Assembly (NCBI GenBank): GCA_963669435.1
Contig: OY770025.1
Span: forward strand, 3,596,001 to 3,660,000
Origin: CALJFL01 sp963669435
GTDB lineage: Bacteria > Pseudomonadota > Gammaproteobacteria > Pseudomonadales > Halieaceae
Reading direction: 5' to 3'
DNA length: 64,000 nucleotides
Positions 43,636 to 51,419 of this stretch are shown here, in pieces. Numbering within the stretch: the stretch's first letter is position 1; each line of letters opens with the position of its first letter. Below the pieces are notes generated by a model, which made no database searches, was not told the origin of the DNA, and was given only the letters and a program-made list of their open reading frames with translations. The position numbers and the translations under genes were made by a program.

Positions 43636-44052
43636 CTACATTACCGGGTTTCTTTCGAAGGCCGGTTTATCCGGATCTACAGGCGACCAGGGCTCGGCCG
43701 AGCAGCTCCAGTAGCTGGAGTCTATCGTCACCCAGCTGCTATCTGTCAGCGTACCCGCTTTTACAAAACGGATGGTCGGCATTTCTTCCACATAGCTGAT
43801 CAACTGACAGCCGCAATTGGGGCAGAATCCACGCGTTACGTGTGCACCTTCCGAACCTACGACCGTGTAGGTTTTTAGTTCGCCTTCAGAGTGTAGCCCG
43901 TCGGTGGGAACCATAATAATGGTCGCCTTGCCGCTACCGGTCATGCACTGGCAATCCTTGCAGTGGCAGTGGTGAGCGGAAATCACCTGGTCCCGATCAA
44001 AGCTGTAGCTATAGTTGCCGCACAGGCATGCGCCGCCGGTTTCGTTGCTCAT
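43636..44052 (-). CDS. GFA family (glutathione-dependent formaldehyde-activating enzyme-like) protein
   Basis: Protein of 138 residues with the zinc-binding pattern of the GFA fold: GACLCGNYSYSF, the AHHCHCKDCQCMTGS cysteine cluster and GFCPNCGCQL. The first member was described as an S-hydroxymethylglutathione synthase, but most relatives have no proven activity. ATG 44052 is taken as start; a longer frame to 44088 has no ribosome-binding site. Monocistronic and not obviously linked to the catabolic clusters. Confidence 0.88.
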   Translation of the reverse strand: MSNETGGACLCGNYSYSFDRDQVISAHHCHCKDCQCMTGSGKATIIMVPTDGLHSEGELKTYTVVGSEGAHVTRGFCPNCGCQLISYVEEMPTIRFVKAGTLTDSSWVTIDSSYWSCSAEPWSPVDPDKPAFERNPVM

Positions 44053-44227
44053 CGTGTTCTGACCTGCTGATTGAAAACCTGCGTGCAAGCATAGCCAAGT
44101 TGGGTTGGCCGGGACAATACCACGCGCGATTATTTTGAAATTTATTCTAATTCCCGGCAGCTATTGCTATCTGATAAAGATCGTCTAACCTGAGCAAGAA
44201 ACTGATATGCAAGCAGGAGTGATGCTC

Positions 44228-44677
44228 ATGGCGTTAGTTACACCTGAGGATAAGGCAGCGTTTTTTAAGGACGTGGAGGCGGCCGCCAAAGCATCTACCT
44301 GGTGCGCGTTGGCAACGATAGCGGAAAATGAGCCGCGAGTAAGAATGGTACATCCCACCTGGGAGGGGGATATTCTGTGGATTGCAACGGCACCCGAGTC
44401 ACCAAAATCCCGACAGCTACAAGAGAATGCCACTGTTGATATTCAGTTCCAGGTAGCGCCCCCCAATTTTGTACACCTGATGGTCAGGGGGAGGGCAACC
44501 GTGCTGACGGATCAGCCCACCAAGGACCATGTGTGGGATGTTATGGATTACGACCTGGCGGAGTTCTGGTCGGAAGGAAAGACAGACCCCGGGTTCGCCG
44601 CTATTTGCATAGAGCCGACCCGGGTTGAGTTGTCAGAGATGTTCGGTACCGTCAATAAGCGGGTGTGGAAGCCTTAA
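44228..44677 (+). CDS. pyridoxamine 5'-phosphate oxidase-fold flavin/F420-binding protein
   Basis: Protein of 149 residues of the split-barrel PPOX superfamily: STWCALATIAENEPRVRMVHP, WEGDILWIATAPESPKSRQLQ and IQFQVAPPNFVHLMVRGRA match the general-stress/PPOX-like group that binds FMN or F420. Enzymatic role unknown. ATG 44228 is eight bases after AGGAG; in-frame ATGs at 44207 and 44222 are less well placed. It converges on the TetR gene. Interesting beside a luciferase-like oxidoreductase of an F420-annotated family at the right edge, but no link is proven. Confidence 0.8.
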   Translation: MALVTPEDKAAFFKDVEAAAKASTWCALATIAENEPRVRMVHPTWEGDILWIATAPESPKSRQLQENATVDIQFQVAPPNFVHLMVRGRATVLTDQPTKDHVWDVMDYDLAEFWSEGKTDPGFAAICIEPTRVELSEMFGTVNKRVWKP

Positions 44678-44706
44678 GTCAACGCGTAATAAAGCGGCGC
44701 TCTAGA

Positions 44707-45405
44707 TTATTTACCCGTGGAGTGTCGTCCGATCGCCGTTGACGATTCGCCATCCTGGAAAATTTCTTCCAGTCTGTCAGCCAGGTAGTCAAGCAGGGTT
44801 TTGATGCGCTCCTTGCGGTTAACCACAAGCTCACCGACAGCCATGCCTTCCATCATGAACTTGGTGACATCCATGGCCAGTTGAAAACGGTCGCCGCGAT
44901 CTCTCCATTCGGCAAACAGCACCGCATTGGACTCGTACACGTGTTTGTCGAACTCGATACTAGAAGCCTTCAGTATGTTCTTCAGCTCTTTGTCATTGCG
45001 CCCGGCAATACACAATTCGTGATAGGCGACAAACAGGTCACCGGTTAGGTGCTTCCAGTAGGCATCCAGTCCTGCCCGCCGGCGCGCCTTGCCCTTGAGG
45101 GTCTTGGGGATCTTGTTTACGCGATTGGTGTAGTCCTGCAGGATCTTGTCGTGCAGGTATTCCACAGCGGCCTGGATCAATTCGGTCTTGGACGGGAAGT
45201 GGTGCAGCATGGCGCCGCGGGACACATGGGCTGTGCTTGCAACCTTGGCCGTGGTGACATTGGTATAGCCCAGGTTAATAAAGCTCTCGATGGTGGCCTC
45301 GAGGATGCGGTCCCGGGTCATCGCACTTTTTTGTGCCTGCCAGCTTACCTCATCGTTCTCGGTACCATCTTGCTTGGCTGTCTTTTTGGTCGGTTTTTTG
45401 GCCAT
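44707..45405 (-). CDS. TetR family transcriptional regulator
   Basis: Regulator of 232 residues. After a Lys-rich 25-residue tail, the helix-turn-helix is at about 30-80 (RDRILEATIESFINLGYTN, TTAKVASTAHVSRGAMLHHF, PSKTELIQAA), and a ligand-binding helical domain follows. It very likely represses the region-3 cluster: an operator-like inverted repeat (45439-45456) overlaps its own -35 region, and near-identical sites overlap the promoters at 45961, 50204 and 55690. Ligand probably an acyl-CoA or ketone of the pathway (inference from KstR-like systems). Confidence 0.93.
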   Translation of the reverse strand: MAKKPTKKTAKQDGTENDEVSWQAQKSAMTRDRILEATIESFINLGYTNVTTAKVASTAHVSRGAMLHHFPSKTELIQAAVEYLHDKILQDYTNRVNKIPKTLKGKARRRAGLDAYWKHLTGDLFVAYHELCIAGRNDKELKNILKASSIEFDKHVYESNAVLFAEWRDRGDRFQLAMDVTKFMMEGMAVGELVVNRKERIKTLLDYLADRLEEIFQDGESSTAIGRHSTGK

Positions 45406-45438
45406 TATCTCTCCGGCTTTACATTGCCTTCATAAAAA

Positions 45439-45456
45439 ACAGGCAATGCTGATTAA
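45439..45456 (-). promoter_or_regulatory. TetR-type operator 1, TetR gene promoter (autoregulation)
   Basis: On the minus strand the site reads TTAATCAGCATTGCCTGT. It matches the other three operators at most positions and contains TTGCCT as -35 box, with TGTAAA 17 bases downstream as a weak -10. It lies 34-51 bases before the TetR ATG. Confidence 0.6.
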
Positions 45457-45530
45457 AACAGGACAACGTCAAGCACATTGTAGCCCAATGGCGGGGTAGA
45501 TCGAAACTCTCAAGCCTAAAATGTTGAGAC

Positions 45531-45875
45531 TCAGGCAGTGAAGAAATCGGCCCGTGGGGTACCGGTCTCATCGTAAACGGGCTCCTCCAGGTCAACCCGA
45601 AACTTGGATACCTCTGCGTTTTCCACACCGAATTCGCCCAGTTTGGTGAGCATTTGCAGGTAGTAGGGGCCCGCCAGGTGGGCAGCGAGGTCTTCCGTGC
45701 TTGCCCAGTTTTCGTACACGTAAAGGCGCGTGTCAGAGGTTGGATCGGCTGACCACACATAGTGGTTGCAGCCTTGTTGTGTCCTGGTTTCGGCAACGAG
45801 TTCGGCGGTTACCTCCAGCGCCTCATCGCGCCTGCCTCCGGGAATGTCTACGGTTCCGGCAATAAGTATCGTCAT
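45531..45875 (-). CDS. antibiotic biosynthesis monooxygenase (ABM) domain protein
   Basis: Small dimeric ferredoxin-like-fold protein of 114 residues: AGTVDIPGGRRDEALEVTAELVAETRTQQGCNHYVW (in segments), followed by YENWASTEDLAAHLAGPYY. The family includes cofactor-free quinol monooxygenases (YgiN) and pathway accessory proteins. Start ATG 45875 follows AAGGTGG. It is divergent from the medium-chain reductase gene, with TetR operator 2 in between, so it probably belongs to the same regulon. Its substrate cannot be read from sequence. Confidence 0.87.
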   Translation of the reverse strand: MTILIAGTVDIPGGRRDEALEVTAELVAETRTQQGCNHYVWSADPTSDTRLYVYENWASTEDLAAHLAGPYYLQMLTKLGEFGVENAEVSKFRVDLEEPVYDETGTPRADFFTA

Positions 45876-45960
45876 GGTGCTGTCCACCTTTTGGGTCGAA
45901 AGTGTTGTTTATGTTTAGCATGTGCTCCCTGTTGGACGATAACAGGTTGGCGGCACGATA

Positions 45961-45978
45961 ACAATCAGGATTGACTGT
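45961..45978 (+). promoter_or_regulatory. TetR-type operator 2, promoter of the MDR-BVMO operon
   Basis: ACAATCAGGATTGACTGT is an inverted repeat (ACAATCA, four bases, TGACTGT). TTGACT (45971-45976) serves as -35 and TATGTT (45994-45999) as -10 at 17-base spacing. It lies in the divergent gap between the ABM and reductase genes. Confidence 0.7.
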
Positions 45979-45987
45979 TTTTAAACC

Positions 45988-46019
45988 TGCTGTTATGTTG
46001 CCTTGCTGTTATGTTGCGT
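45988..46019 (+). repeat. 16-base tandem duplication covering a promoter -10 region
   Basis: TGCTGTTATGTTGCCT (45988-46003) and TGCTGTTATGTTGCGT (46004-46019) are adjacent copies differing at one position. The unit carries the TATGTT -10 box, so the box is doubled downstream of operator 2. Confidence 0.75.
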
Positions 46020-46049
46020 CGCCTCGCCGCCGGCCATTGGAACCCACTC

Positions 46050-47063
46050 ATGTCAGACTTGATGAATAGACAGTACTACCTGGCCTCGCGACCATTGGAA
46101 ATGCCTACGCCTGAGGATGTCCCTTACCGCGATGTGCCCCTGCAAGAGCCCGCAGAGGGGGAAGTGGTAATCCGCAATCTATATGTTTCGCTCGATCCGG
46201 CGATTCGTGGCTGGATGGGCGATGCCCCGAACTATATCGAACCCATAGCAATTGGTGATGCAGTGCGCTCGACGGTGATCGGTCGCGTGGTCAAGAGTGC
46301 CAGCAGCGATTTCGCCGTGGGTGATGTGGCAATGACCATGGGTGGTTGGGAGCAGTACACCACGGTCCCCGCGATGATGCTGAATAAGCTAGATGAGACC
46401 GCCGGTGTTCCCTTGAGCTGGTTCCTGGGGGTGCTGGGGCCCACCGGTCTTACGGCATACTTCGGTCTCCTCGACGTCACGCAACCCAAATCCGGTGAAA
46501 CCCTGTTAGTCAGTGGGGCCGCGGGAGCGGTTGGTTCGGTCGTTGGCCAGATCGCCAAAATGCAGGGCTGTCGGGTTGTGGGGATGGCTGGCAGTGATGC
46601 CAAGTGCAGCTGGCTTGTCGATGAACTGGGCTTCGATGCGGCAATTAACTACCGGACCTGTGGCGACTACGTCCAGGCCATCAACGAGGCCTGCCCCGAA
46701 GGCGTCGATATGTACTTTGACAATGTCGGGGGCGAGATCCTGGAGGCGGCGCTGTTGTGTCTCAACCAGTTTGCGCGCGTCACCGTCTGCGGGTGGATTT
46801 CCAGCTACAATGACCAACAGGCGCCCGCGGTATCTAACCTGTGGCAGTTGGTCGCGCGCAGTGTGACCATGCGTGGCTTTGCGGTCCCTGACTATGTGGC
46901 TCGTTTTCCCGAAGGGGTTGCACAACTGGCCGAGTGGGTGATGGCCGGTAAAATCCACTTTAGAGAGGATGTGATCGACGGCCTGGAGAATGTTCTACCC
47001 ACGTTCATGCGCCTGTTTGACGGTTCCAACCAGGGAAAGTTGGTATTGCGTATCCCCGAGTAG
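46050..47063 (+). CDS. NADP-dependent medium-chain oxidoreductase (CurA/prostaglandin-reductase-like)
   Basis: Zinc-independent MDR-family reductase of 337 residues: NRQYYLASRPLEMPTPEDV at the start, VSLDPAIRGWM, the cofactor motif VSGAAGAVGSVVGQIAK and FDNVGGEILEAAL are typical of the leukotriene B4 12-hydroxydehydrogenase/CurA group, which reduces the double bond of alpha,beta-unsaturated ketones with NADPH. ATG 46050 is chosen at the family's usual N terminus; an upstream in-frame start at 46011 lies within the tandem repeat. It is followed by a BVMO gene, consistent with saturating an enone before Baeyer-Villiger oxidation (inference). Confidence 0.9.
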   Translation: MSDLMNRQYYLASRPLEMPTPEDVPYRDVPLQEPAEGEVVIRNLYVSLDPAIRGWMGDAPNYIEPIAIGDAVRSTVIGRVVKSASSDFAVGDVAMTMGGWEQYTTVPAMMLNKLDETAGVPLSWFLGVLGPTGLTAYFGLLDVTQPKSGETLLVSGAAGAVGSVVGQIAKMQGCRVVGMAGSDAKCSWLVDELGFDAAINYRTCGDYVQAINEACPEGVDMYFDNVGGEILEAALLCLNQFARVTVCGWISSYNDQQAPAVSNLWQLVARSVTMRGFAVPDYVARFPEGVAQLAEWVMAGKIHFREDVIDGLENVLPTFMRLFDGSNQGKLVLRIPE

Positions 47064-47146
47064 CCTGTTTAGTCGTGGCCTGGGAACGGCTACGAGCGTT
47101 CGTGCCGGTGTTCTGAAAGTTAACGACAATAATTAGGAAAAGGATC

Positions 47147-48763
47147 TTGAGTAACAGAGAAATCGACGCGTTGATTGTCGGCGCCGGAATTAACGGCCTC
47201 TATCAGCTTTATCAGCTTCGCAAACAGGGTTTTTCTGCGCAGGTGATCGACGCCGGTAAGGAAATCGGTGGCACCTGGTACTGGAACTGCTATCCCGGCG
47301 CACGGGTCGATTCCCACGTGCCCAACTATGAGTACGCATTTGCAGAGGAACTCTGGCGTGACTGGAACTGGAGTGAGCGTTTTCCCTCCTGGCAAGAATT
47401 GCGGCGTTATTTCAAGTACGTGGACCAAAAGCTCAACCTCAGTCCGGATATCACCCTGGATACCCGCGTGGTGTCGGCCGAGTTTAACGGCGACGAAAAC
47501 CGCTGGATGATTACCACCGACACGGACGAACAGTATCGGGCGCGCTATTTCATTCTCTGTACGGGGTTTGCCTCCAAGGCGCATATACCCGACATCAAAG
47601 GGCTCGAGTCCTTTGCAGGTGACTGCTACCACACCGCCCACTGGCCCCAGGACTGGCCCGGGGAGGGTGTGGGGTTTACCGGTAAGCGAGTAGGAGTTAT
47701 CGGTACCGGTGCCAGTGGTGTGCAAGTGGTTCAGGAGGCCAGCGTCGATGCTGCGCAGTTGACCGTGTTTCAGCGCACACCCATCCTCGCCTTGCCGATG
47801 CGCCAGCAAGCCTATGACGAGGCGATGCAGCTTGAATTGAAGAAGGACTACGCTGAGCTGTTTCGGCGTCGCCGCGCCGCGTTTACCGGCTTTACGGATA
47901 TCGCGACAATGAATGTTTCTGCGTTGGACGTCAGCGAAGAGGAGCGACTGGCGGTGTACGAAGACGCGTGGACCAAGGGCGGCTTCCATTACTGGGGCGG
48001 TACTTTCTCCGACATTTTGCGCAACCTAGAAGCCAATCGCACGGCCTACGATTTCTGGCGCGACAAGACCCGTGCCCGCATCGATGACCCGGAGCTCGCA
48101 GAGATGCTTGCGCCTACAGAGCCACCCCATCCCTTCGGCACCAAACGGCCCTCGCTGGAGCAGAACTATTTTGACGTGTTTAACCAGGACAATGTTGGTC
48201 TGGTTGATATCAGTGCCAATCCTATTCAAGAGGTGACGCCAGACGGGCTGGTGGTGGATGGCCGGGAATACCCGTTGGATCTGTTGGTGCTGGCCACTGG
48301 CTTTGACGCCATCACTGGCGGCTTAACGCAGATTGATATCCGCGGTTCTGTCGGTCAGTCCCTTGCACAGAAATGGTCGCAGGGCGTGGTGGATCATCTC
48401 GGGCTGGCCGTGGCCGGTTTTCCTAACATGTTTATCCTCTACGGCCCGTTGGCACCGGCAGGCTTGTGCAATGGTCCTACCTGCGCGGAACTGCAGGGCG
48501 AATGGCTTGTGGATTGTTTGTGTTACCTGCGTGATAACCAGCACTCACGCATAGAGACGACGCCGGAGGCGGAACAAGCATGGACGCAGCACGTGGCTGA
48601 TGCCGGCGCCATGACGTTGTTTCCCCAGGCCGATTCCTGGTACATGGGCGCGAATATTCCCGGGAAGCAGCGGCAAATGCTGAACTACCCGAGCGTCCCC
48701 GATTACATGGCCCAGTGCAACCAATCGGCCGCACAGGGTTACACGGGTTTCGAGCTCAGCTAA
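47147..48763 (+). CDS. Baeyer-Villiger monooxygenase (class B flavoprotein)
   Basis: BVMO of 538 residues: FAD motif GAGING at 12-17, GGTWYWNCYPGARVD at 41-55, the fingerprint FAGDCYHTAHWP at 156-167 and NADPH motif GTGASG shortly after. It resembles cyclohexanone/cyclopentadecanone-type enzymes. The start is TTG 47147, 7 bases after AAAAGG, because no ATG precedes the FAD motif. It is the second gene of the TetR-regulated operon headed by the enone reductase. Its 3' end (CAGCTAAGGG with the TAA stop) is the first unit of a tandem repeat running into the intergenic region. Confidence 0.93.
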   Translation: MSNREIDALIVGAGINGLYQLYQLRKQGFSAQVIDAGKEIGGTWYWNCYPGARVDSHVPNYEYAFAEELWRDWNWSERFPSWQELRRYFKYVDQKLNLSPDITLDTRVVSAEFNGDENRWMITTDTDEQYRARYFILCTGFASKAHIPDIKGLESFAGDCYHTAHWPQDWPGEGVGFTGKRVGVIGTGASGVQVVQEASVDAAQLTVFQRTPILALPMRQQAYDEAMQLELKKDYAELFRRRRAAFTGFTDIATMNVSALDVSEEERLAVYEDAWTKGGFHYWGGTFSDILRNLEANRTAYDFWRDKTRARIDDPELAEMLAPTEPPHPFGTKRPSLEQNYFDVFNQDNVGLVDISANPIQEVTPDGLVVDGREYPLDLLVLATGFDAITGGLTQIDIRGSVGQSLAQKWSQGVVDHLGLAVAGFPNMFILYGPLAPAGLCNGPTCAELQGEWLVDCLCYLRDNQHSRIETTPEAEQAWTQHVADAGAMTLFPQADSWYMGANIPGKQRQMLNYPSVPDYMAQCNQSAAQGYTGFELS

Positions 48764-48851
48764 GGGCTATTTTTGAGGGGCAGCTCAGGGCTGTATCCGT
48801 GGGGCAGCTCAGGGCTGTTTCCGGGGGGGCAGCTAAGGTCTATTTCTGGGG
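48757..48851. repeat. degenerate tandem repeat, four units of 22-25 bases, starting at the BVMO stop
   Basis: Units begin at 48757, 48781, 48805 and 48830 and follow the pattern CAGCTMAGGKCTRTWTCYGGGG. The first includes the BVMO stop codon. The array fills the gap between the BVMO gene and the convergent P450 gene. Confidence 0.8.
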
Positions 48852-48896
48852 AATAGTGTCAGCGCGAGTATGCCGGTGCGACCATCGGTAGGTGGT

Positions 48897-50153
48897 TTAG
48901 TTCTCCACCACGATGTTGATAGATTCAAGGCCACGCAGCAGTATATTGGGCATGTACTCCAGTGCATCCGGCGCTGTCGTCATGCGGAAGTTGCTGCTGT
49001 TATCCAGGAGTTTTTCCCAGGCGATGGTCATCTCCAGCTTTGACAGGTGCTGTCCGATGCACACGTGTGTGCCGAAGCCGAACGCGACATGGCGGTTGAC
49101 ATTGCCCCGGGTGATGTCGAATTCAATCGCATTTTCGAACATGCTTTCGTCATGGTTGGAGGAGAAGTAACGCAGCAATACCATGCTCCCGGCAGGGATG
49201 GTGGTCCCGCCCAGTGTGTAGTCATCCTTGGTAACACGCCACATGTTGGAGGTGGGCGTGGCCAGGCGCAATGATTCGTCGACCAGGTTGGGTATCAGTG
49301 ATCTGTCCTTACGCACTTTCTCCTGTTGGTCGGGGTTCAGGCAGAGTTGGCGCATGCCCTCGGCCAGTGTAGCGGTCGTGGTCTCGTTGCCAGCCACCAG
49401 GAACTGCGTGCAATGTGATAGTTGCTCTTCAATAGTCAGCGGCCGGTCTTCATAAGTGAGTCCTGCCACCAGGCTGAGCAAATCATCCTGCGGTTCCCTG
49501 CGGCGTTCCTCGAGCGCCTCAACAAACCAGTCGTACTCTTCCTTTAAGCCCTCATGGGCCGCTAACAGGGTTGCCTTGTCGTTGGTCTGTGAGAGCACGG
49601 TAACGTTGTCCACGGTCCACTTGAAGGCCTTTTCCCTGAGCGCCAACGGCATGCCCAATACATGCATGATAACCGACAAGGGAAGGGGGCGCGCGAACTG
49701 TTCAACAAACTCAAAGCTCTCGCCGTAGAGGAGGTTCGCGACCAGCTGGTCGGTAAAATCTTCAATCCAGGGGCGAAACTTTGCGACGTTGGGGGCGAGG
49801 AAATATCGCTTTAGCCCATCGCGATAGGTGTCGTGTTCCGGGGCGTCGACAGTGAGCAGGGTTCCCTTGCCCAGGTTGTAGGTTTTCTCCATGGCGGCCC
49901 TGATGTCCGCGTCCAGCTCTCCGCCCGAGCCTTCGGCCAGGCCGAATTCGTTCGAGAAAACCTCGGGTTTCTTATGGGCTTCGCGCACCAGTTCGTAAGT
50001 AGATACCATCCACACGCCAGAGGTAGGGTCCTGGTAGACCGGAGCGCTTTCGCGCAGTGTCTTGTCGAAATGGTAAGGACACTTTAGCGTCTCGTTGTCG
50101 AATAACGCCATTTCCTGCAGGGGGCGAACATCAGTGCGAGTTGGTGCGGTCAC
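48897..50153 (-). CDS. cytochrome P450
   Basis: Soluble bacterial P450 of 418 residues: I-helix LVAGNETTTATLAEG, ExxR motif in VDESLRL, and haem loop FGFGTHVCIGQHLSK with axial Cys365. It differs from the CYP153-like enzyme at 25.6 kb and belongs to the broad soluble class that takes electrons from ferredoxin; no ferredoxin gene is adjacent. GTG 50153 is the first start in frame. The promoter upstream is TTGACT-N17-GATAAT with TetR operator 3 over the -35 box. It likely hydroxylates a ring or chain carbon of the region-3 substrate. Confidence 0.93.
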   Translation of the reverse strand: MTAPTRTDVRPLQEMALFDNETLKCPYHFDKTLRESAPVYQDPTSGVWMVSTYELVREAHKKPEVFSNEFGLAEGSGGELDADIRAAMEKTYNLGKGTLLTVDAPEHDTYRDGLKRYFLAPNVAKFRPWIEDFTDQLVANLLYGESFEFVEQFARPLPLSVIMHVLGMPLALREKAFKWTVDNVTVLSQTNDKATLLAAHEGLKEEYDWFVEALEERRREPQDDLLSLVAGLTYEDRPLTIEEQLSHCTQFLVAGNETTTATLAEGMRQLCLNPDQQEKVRKDRSLIPNLVDESLRLATPTSNMWRVTKDDYTLGGTTIPAGSMVLLRYFSSNHDESMFENAIEFDITRGNVNRHVAFGFGTHVCIGQHLSKLEMTIAWEKLLDNSSNFRMTTAPDALEYMPNILLRGLESINIVVEN

Positions 50154-50182
50154 GATAGAATCCCATTGTCGTCTTTTGCCTG

Positions 50183-50221
50183 ATTATCGTTATTAATAAA
50201 AAAACAGTCAATCCTGATTGT
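50183..50221 (-). promoter_or_regulatory. P450 promoter with TetR-type operator 3
   Basis: On the minus strand, ACAATCAGGATTGACTGT (50221-50204) is identical to operator 2. TTGACT (50211-50206) is followed by a 17-base spacer and GATAAT (50088+95 to 50188, that is 50188-50183), five of six matches in both boxes. Repressor bound here would cover the -35 region. Confidence 0.78.
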
Positions 50222-50291
50222 AAATAATTTATTGCTGCCGGGATTGAGCGCTCAGATGGCAACCTGCTCGTACCCTGCCTGAATAGTGAAG

Positions 50292-50720
50292 CTATGTCGG
50301 CTGCGTGAACGTACCGGTCAAGTCGGTAGGCCCGTGATAGATTATTTCGTACTTGCGGCTCTGGTATTGCCACTGCCCCTCAACACGGCTGTAGGTGTCG
50401 ATATAGCGGCTAATCAGGGTTGCAGTTTCGCCCTGGAGGTCGCGGGTAAACTCCTGTAAGTAGTAGCAGCCTGTGGCACTATCACCGGAAATGTCGAACA
50501 GGCATGAACTGGGCATCATCAGGGCAAACTCGAAGCCGCCCATCATCTGCTGCCACAATCCCACAATGTTGTCTCTTCCCACGACGTCGTTGCCGAGAAG
50601 ATTCCAGCAGGCATCCTCGGCCCAGGTGGCGGCCCAGGCCTCGGCGTCTCGGCGGAACACCGCGTCCACATAGCGACTCATCAGGTTCTGCAGGGCGAGT
50701 TCATCTTCTACAGTATTCAT
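50292..50720 (-). CDS. SnoaL-like / NTF2-fold protein
   Basis: Protein of 142 residues of the SnoaL_4-like cone-fold group: EDELALQNLMSRYVDAVFRRD, AWAATWAEDACWNLLGNDVVGRDNIVGLW and the C-terminal GQWQYQSRKYEIIYHGP are typical. Members include ketosteroid-isomerase-like isomerases, hydroxylating-dioxygenase beta-like folds and polyketide cyclases. The motif alone does not decide activity. It lies just upstream of the P450 gene on the same strand, with operator 3 between them, and is divergent from the DUF35 gene. Confidence 0.88.
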   Translation of the reverse strand: MNTVEDELALQNLMSRYVDAVFRRDAEAWAATWAEDACWNLLGNDVVGRDNIVGLWQQMMGGFEFALMMPSSCLFDISGDSATGCYYLQEFTRDLQGETATLISRYIDTYSRVEGQWQYQSRKYEIIYHGPTDLTGTFTQPT

Positions 50721-50776
50721 ACTGGCACCTCGTTATTGTCTGTTGGTGACTATAGCCAATAGGTCCCCAAAAAGAA

Positions 50777-50790
50777 ACAATCGAGACTGT
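50777..50790. promoter_or_regulatory. degenerate TetR-type operator (site 5)
   Basis: ACAATC-GA-GACTGT keeps both outer half sites of the operator but has a spacer four bases shorter. The following TTTCTCGAGC and TGCTACC also resemble the sequence after operator 4 (55707-55730). It lies in the divergent gap between the SnoaL-like and DUF35 genes. Confidence 0.35.
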
Positions 50791-50845
50791 TTATTAATTT
50801 CTCGAGCTGCTACCATAGCTGATGAATCCAGTGTGGGCGGGCGTA

Positions 50846-50881
50846 GCGAGTTGACCGAAGAGCGCGAGTTGGCCGAAGAGC
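50846..50881 (+). repeat. 18-base tandem duplication
   Basis: GCGAGTTGACCGAAGAGC (50846-50863) and GCGAGTTGGCCGAAGAGC (50864-50881) are adjacent and differ at one base. They lie in the 246-base gap before the DUF35 gene, in which no convincing gene was found. Confidence 0.7.
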
Positions 50882-50966
50882 GCAGACCGGACGTCTCGGA
50901 CGAGCACCTTGCCGACAGGGCGCCGGATTAGTCAGGAGTTAGGAGCCAGGAGTTGAAAGTATAGCA

Positions 50967-51392
50967 ATGAGCAAGCAAGTCCCCATCGCTGACGGCCTGT
51001 TTACCTGGCCTGCAGAGAATCCGGCGTTGCTGTGTGGGCGCTGTAGTGACTGCGGCATAGCGAGTTTCCCCGCGGCGCAATCGTGTATGGCCTGCAGCAG
51101 TCAGAACATTCTCACTGAGGAACTCCCCCGCCGCGGTACCCTGTGGAGTTGGACCATTCAACGCTTTATGCCCAAGCCCCCTTATCGCAGTAATGAAACC
51201 CCGGAAACCTTCAAACCCTACGGAGTGGGTTACGTAGAGTTACCTGGCGGCACCAGGGTGGAGGGGCGTTTGACTGAGAACGACCCGGAAAAACTGGCCA
51301 TTGGGATGCCCATGGAAGTCGTCTTCGAACCGTTTCGAATCGATGACAATGGCGACGAGGTAATTGGCTTTTTCTTTAAACCCGCCGCCTAG
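50967..51392 (+). CDS. DUF35 / OB-fold zinc-ribbon protein without an adjacent thiolase
   Basis: Protein of 141 residues: zinc ribbon CGRCSDCGIASFPAAQSCMAC (four cysteines) then an OB-fold (GTLWSWTIQRFMPKPPY, GVGYVELPGGTRVEG). DUF35 proteins normally pair with a thiolase-fold enzyme encoded next door, as at 18.9 kb. Here the neighbour is an acyl-CoA ligase gene 27 bases downstream, and no thiolase is found in region 3. Either the partner is encoded outside the window or this copy pairs with a region-1 thiolase-like protein. Confidence 0.88.
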   Translation: MSKQVPIADGLFTWPAENPALLCGRCSDCGIASFPAAQSCMACSSQNILTEELPRRGTLWSWTIQRFMPKPPYRSNETPETFKPYGVGYVELPGGTRVEGRLTENDPEKLAIGMPMEVVFEPFRIDDNGDEVIGFFFKPAA

Positions 51393-51419
51393 CCTGGCGG
51401 CGCTGTCGAGATTCCCCGA

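Noticed and set aside
47120..47989. 289-codon minus-strand frame opposite the BVMO at 47147
   Set aside because: The plus strand has the complete BVMO fingerprint and FAD/NADPH motifs; the antisense translation is low-complexity and unlike any family.
50743..50931. 62-codon plus-strand frame before the DUF35 gene
   Set aside because: It is low-complexity, created partly by the 18-base tandem duplication, and overlaps the divergent promoter region; no start signal was seen.
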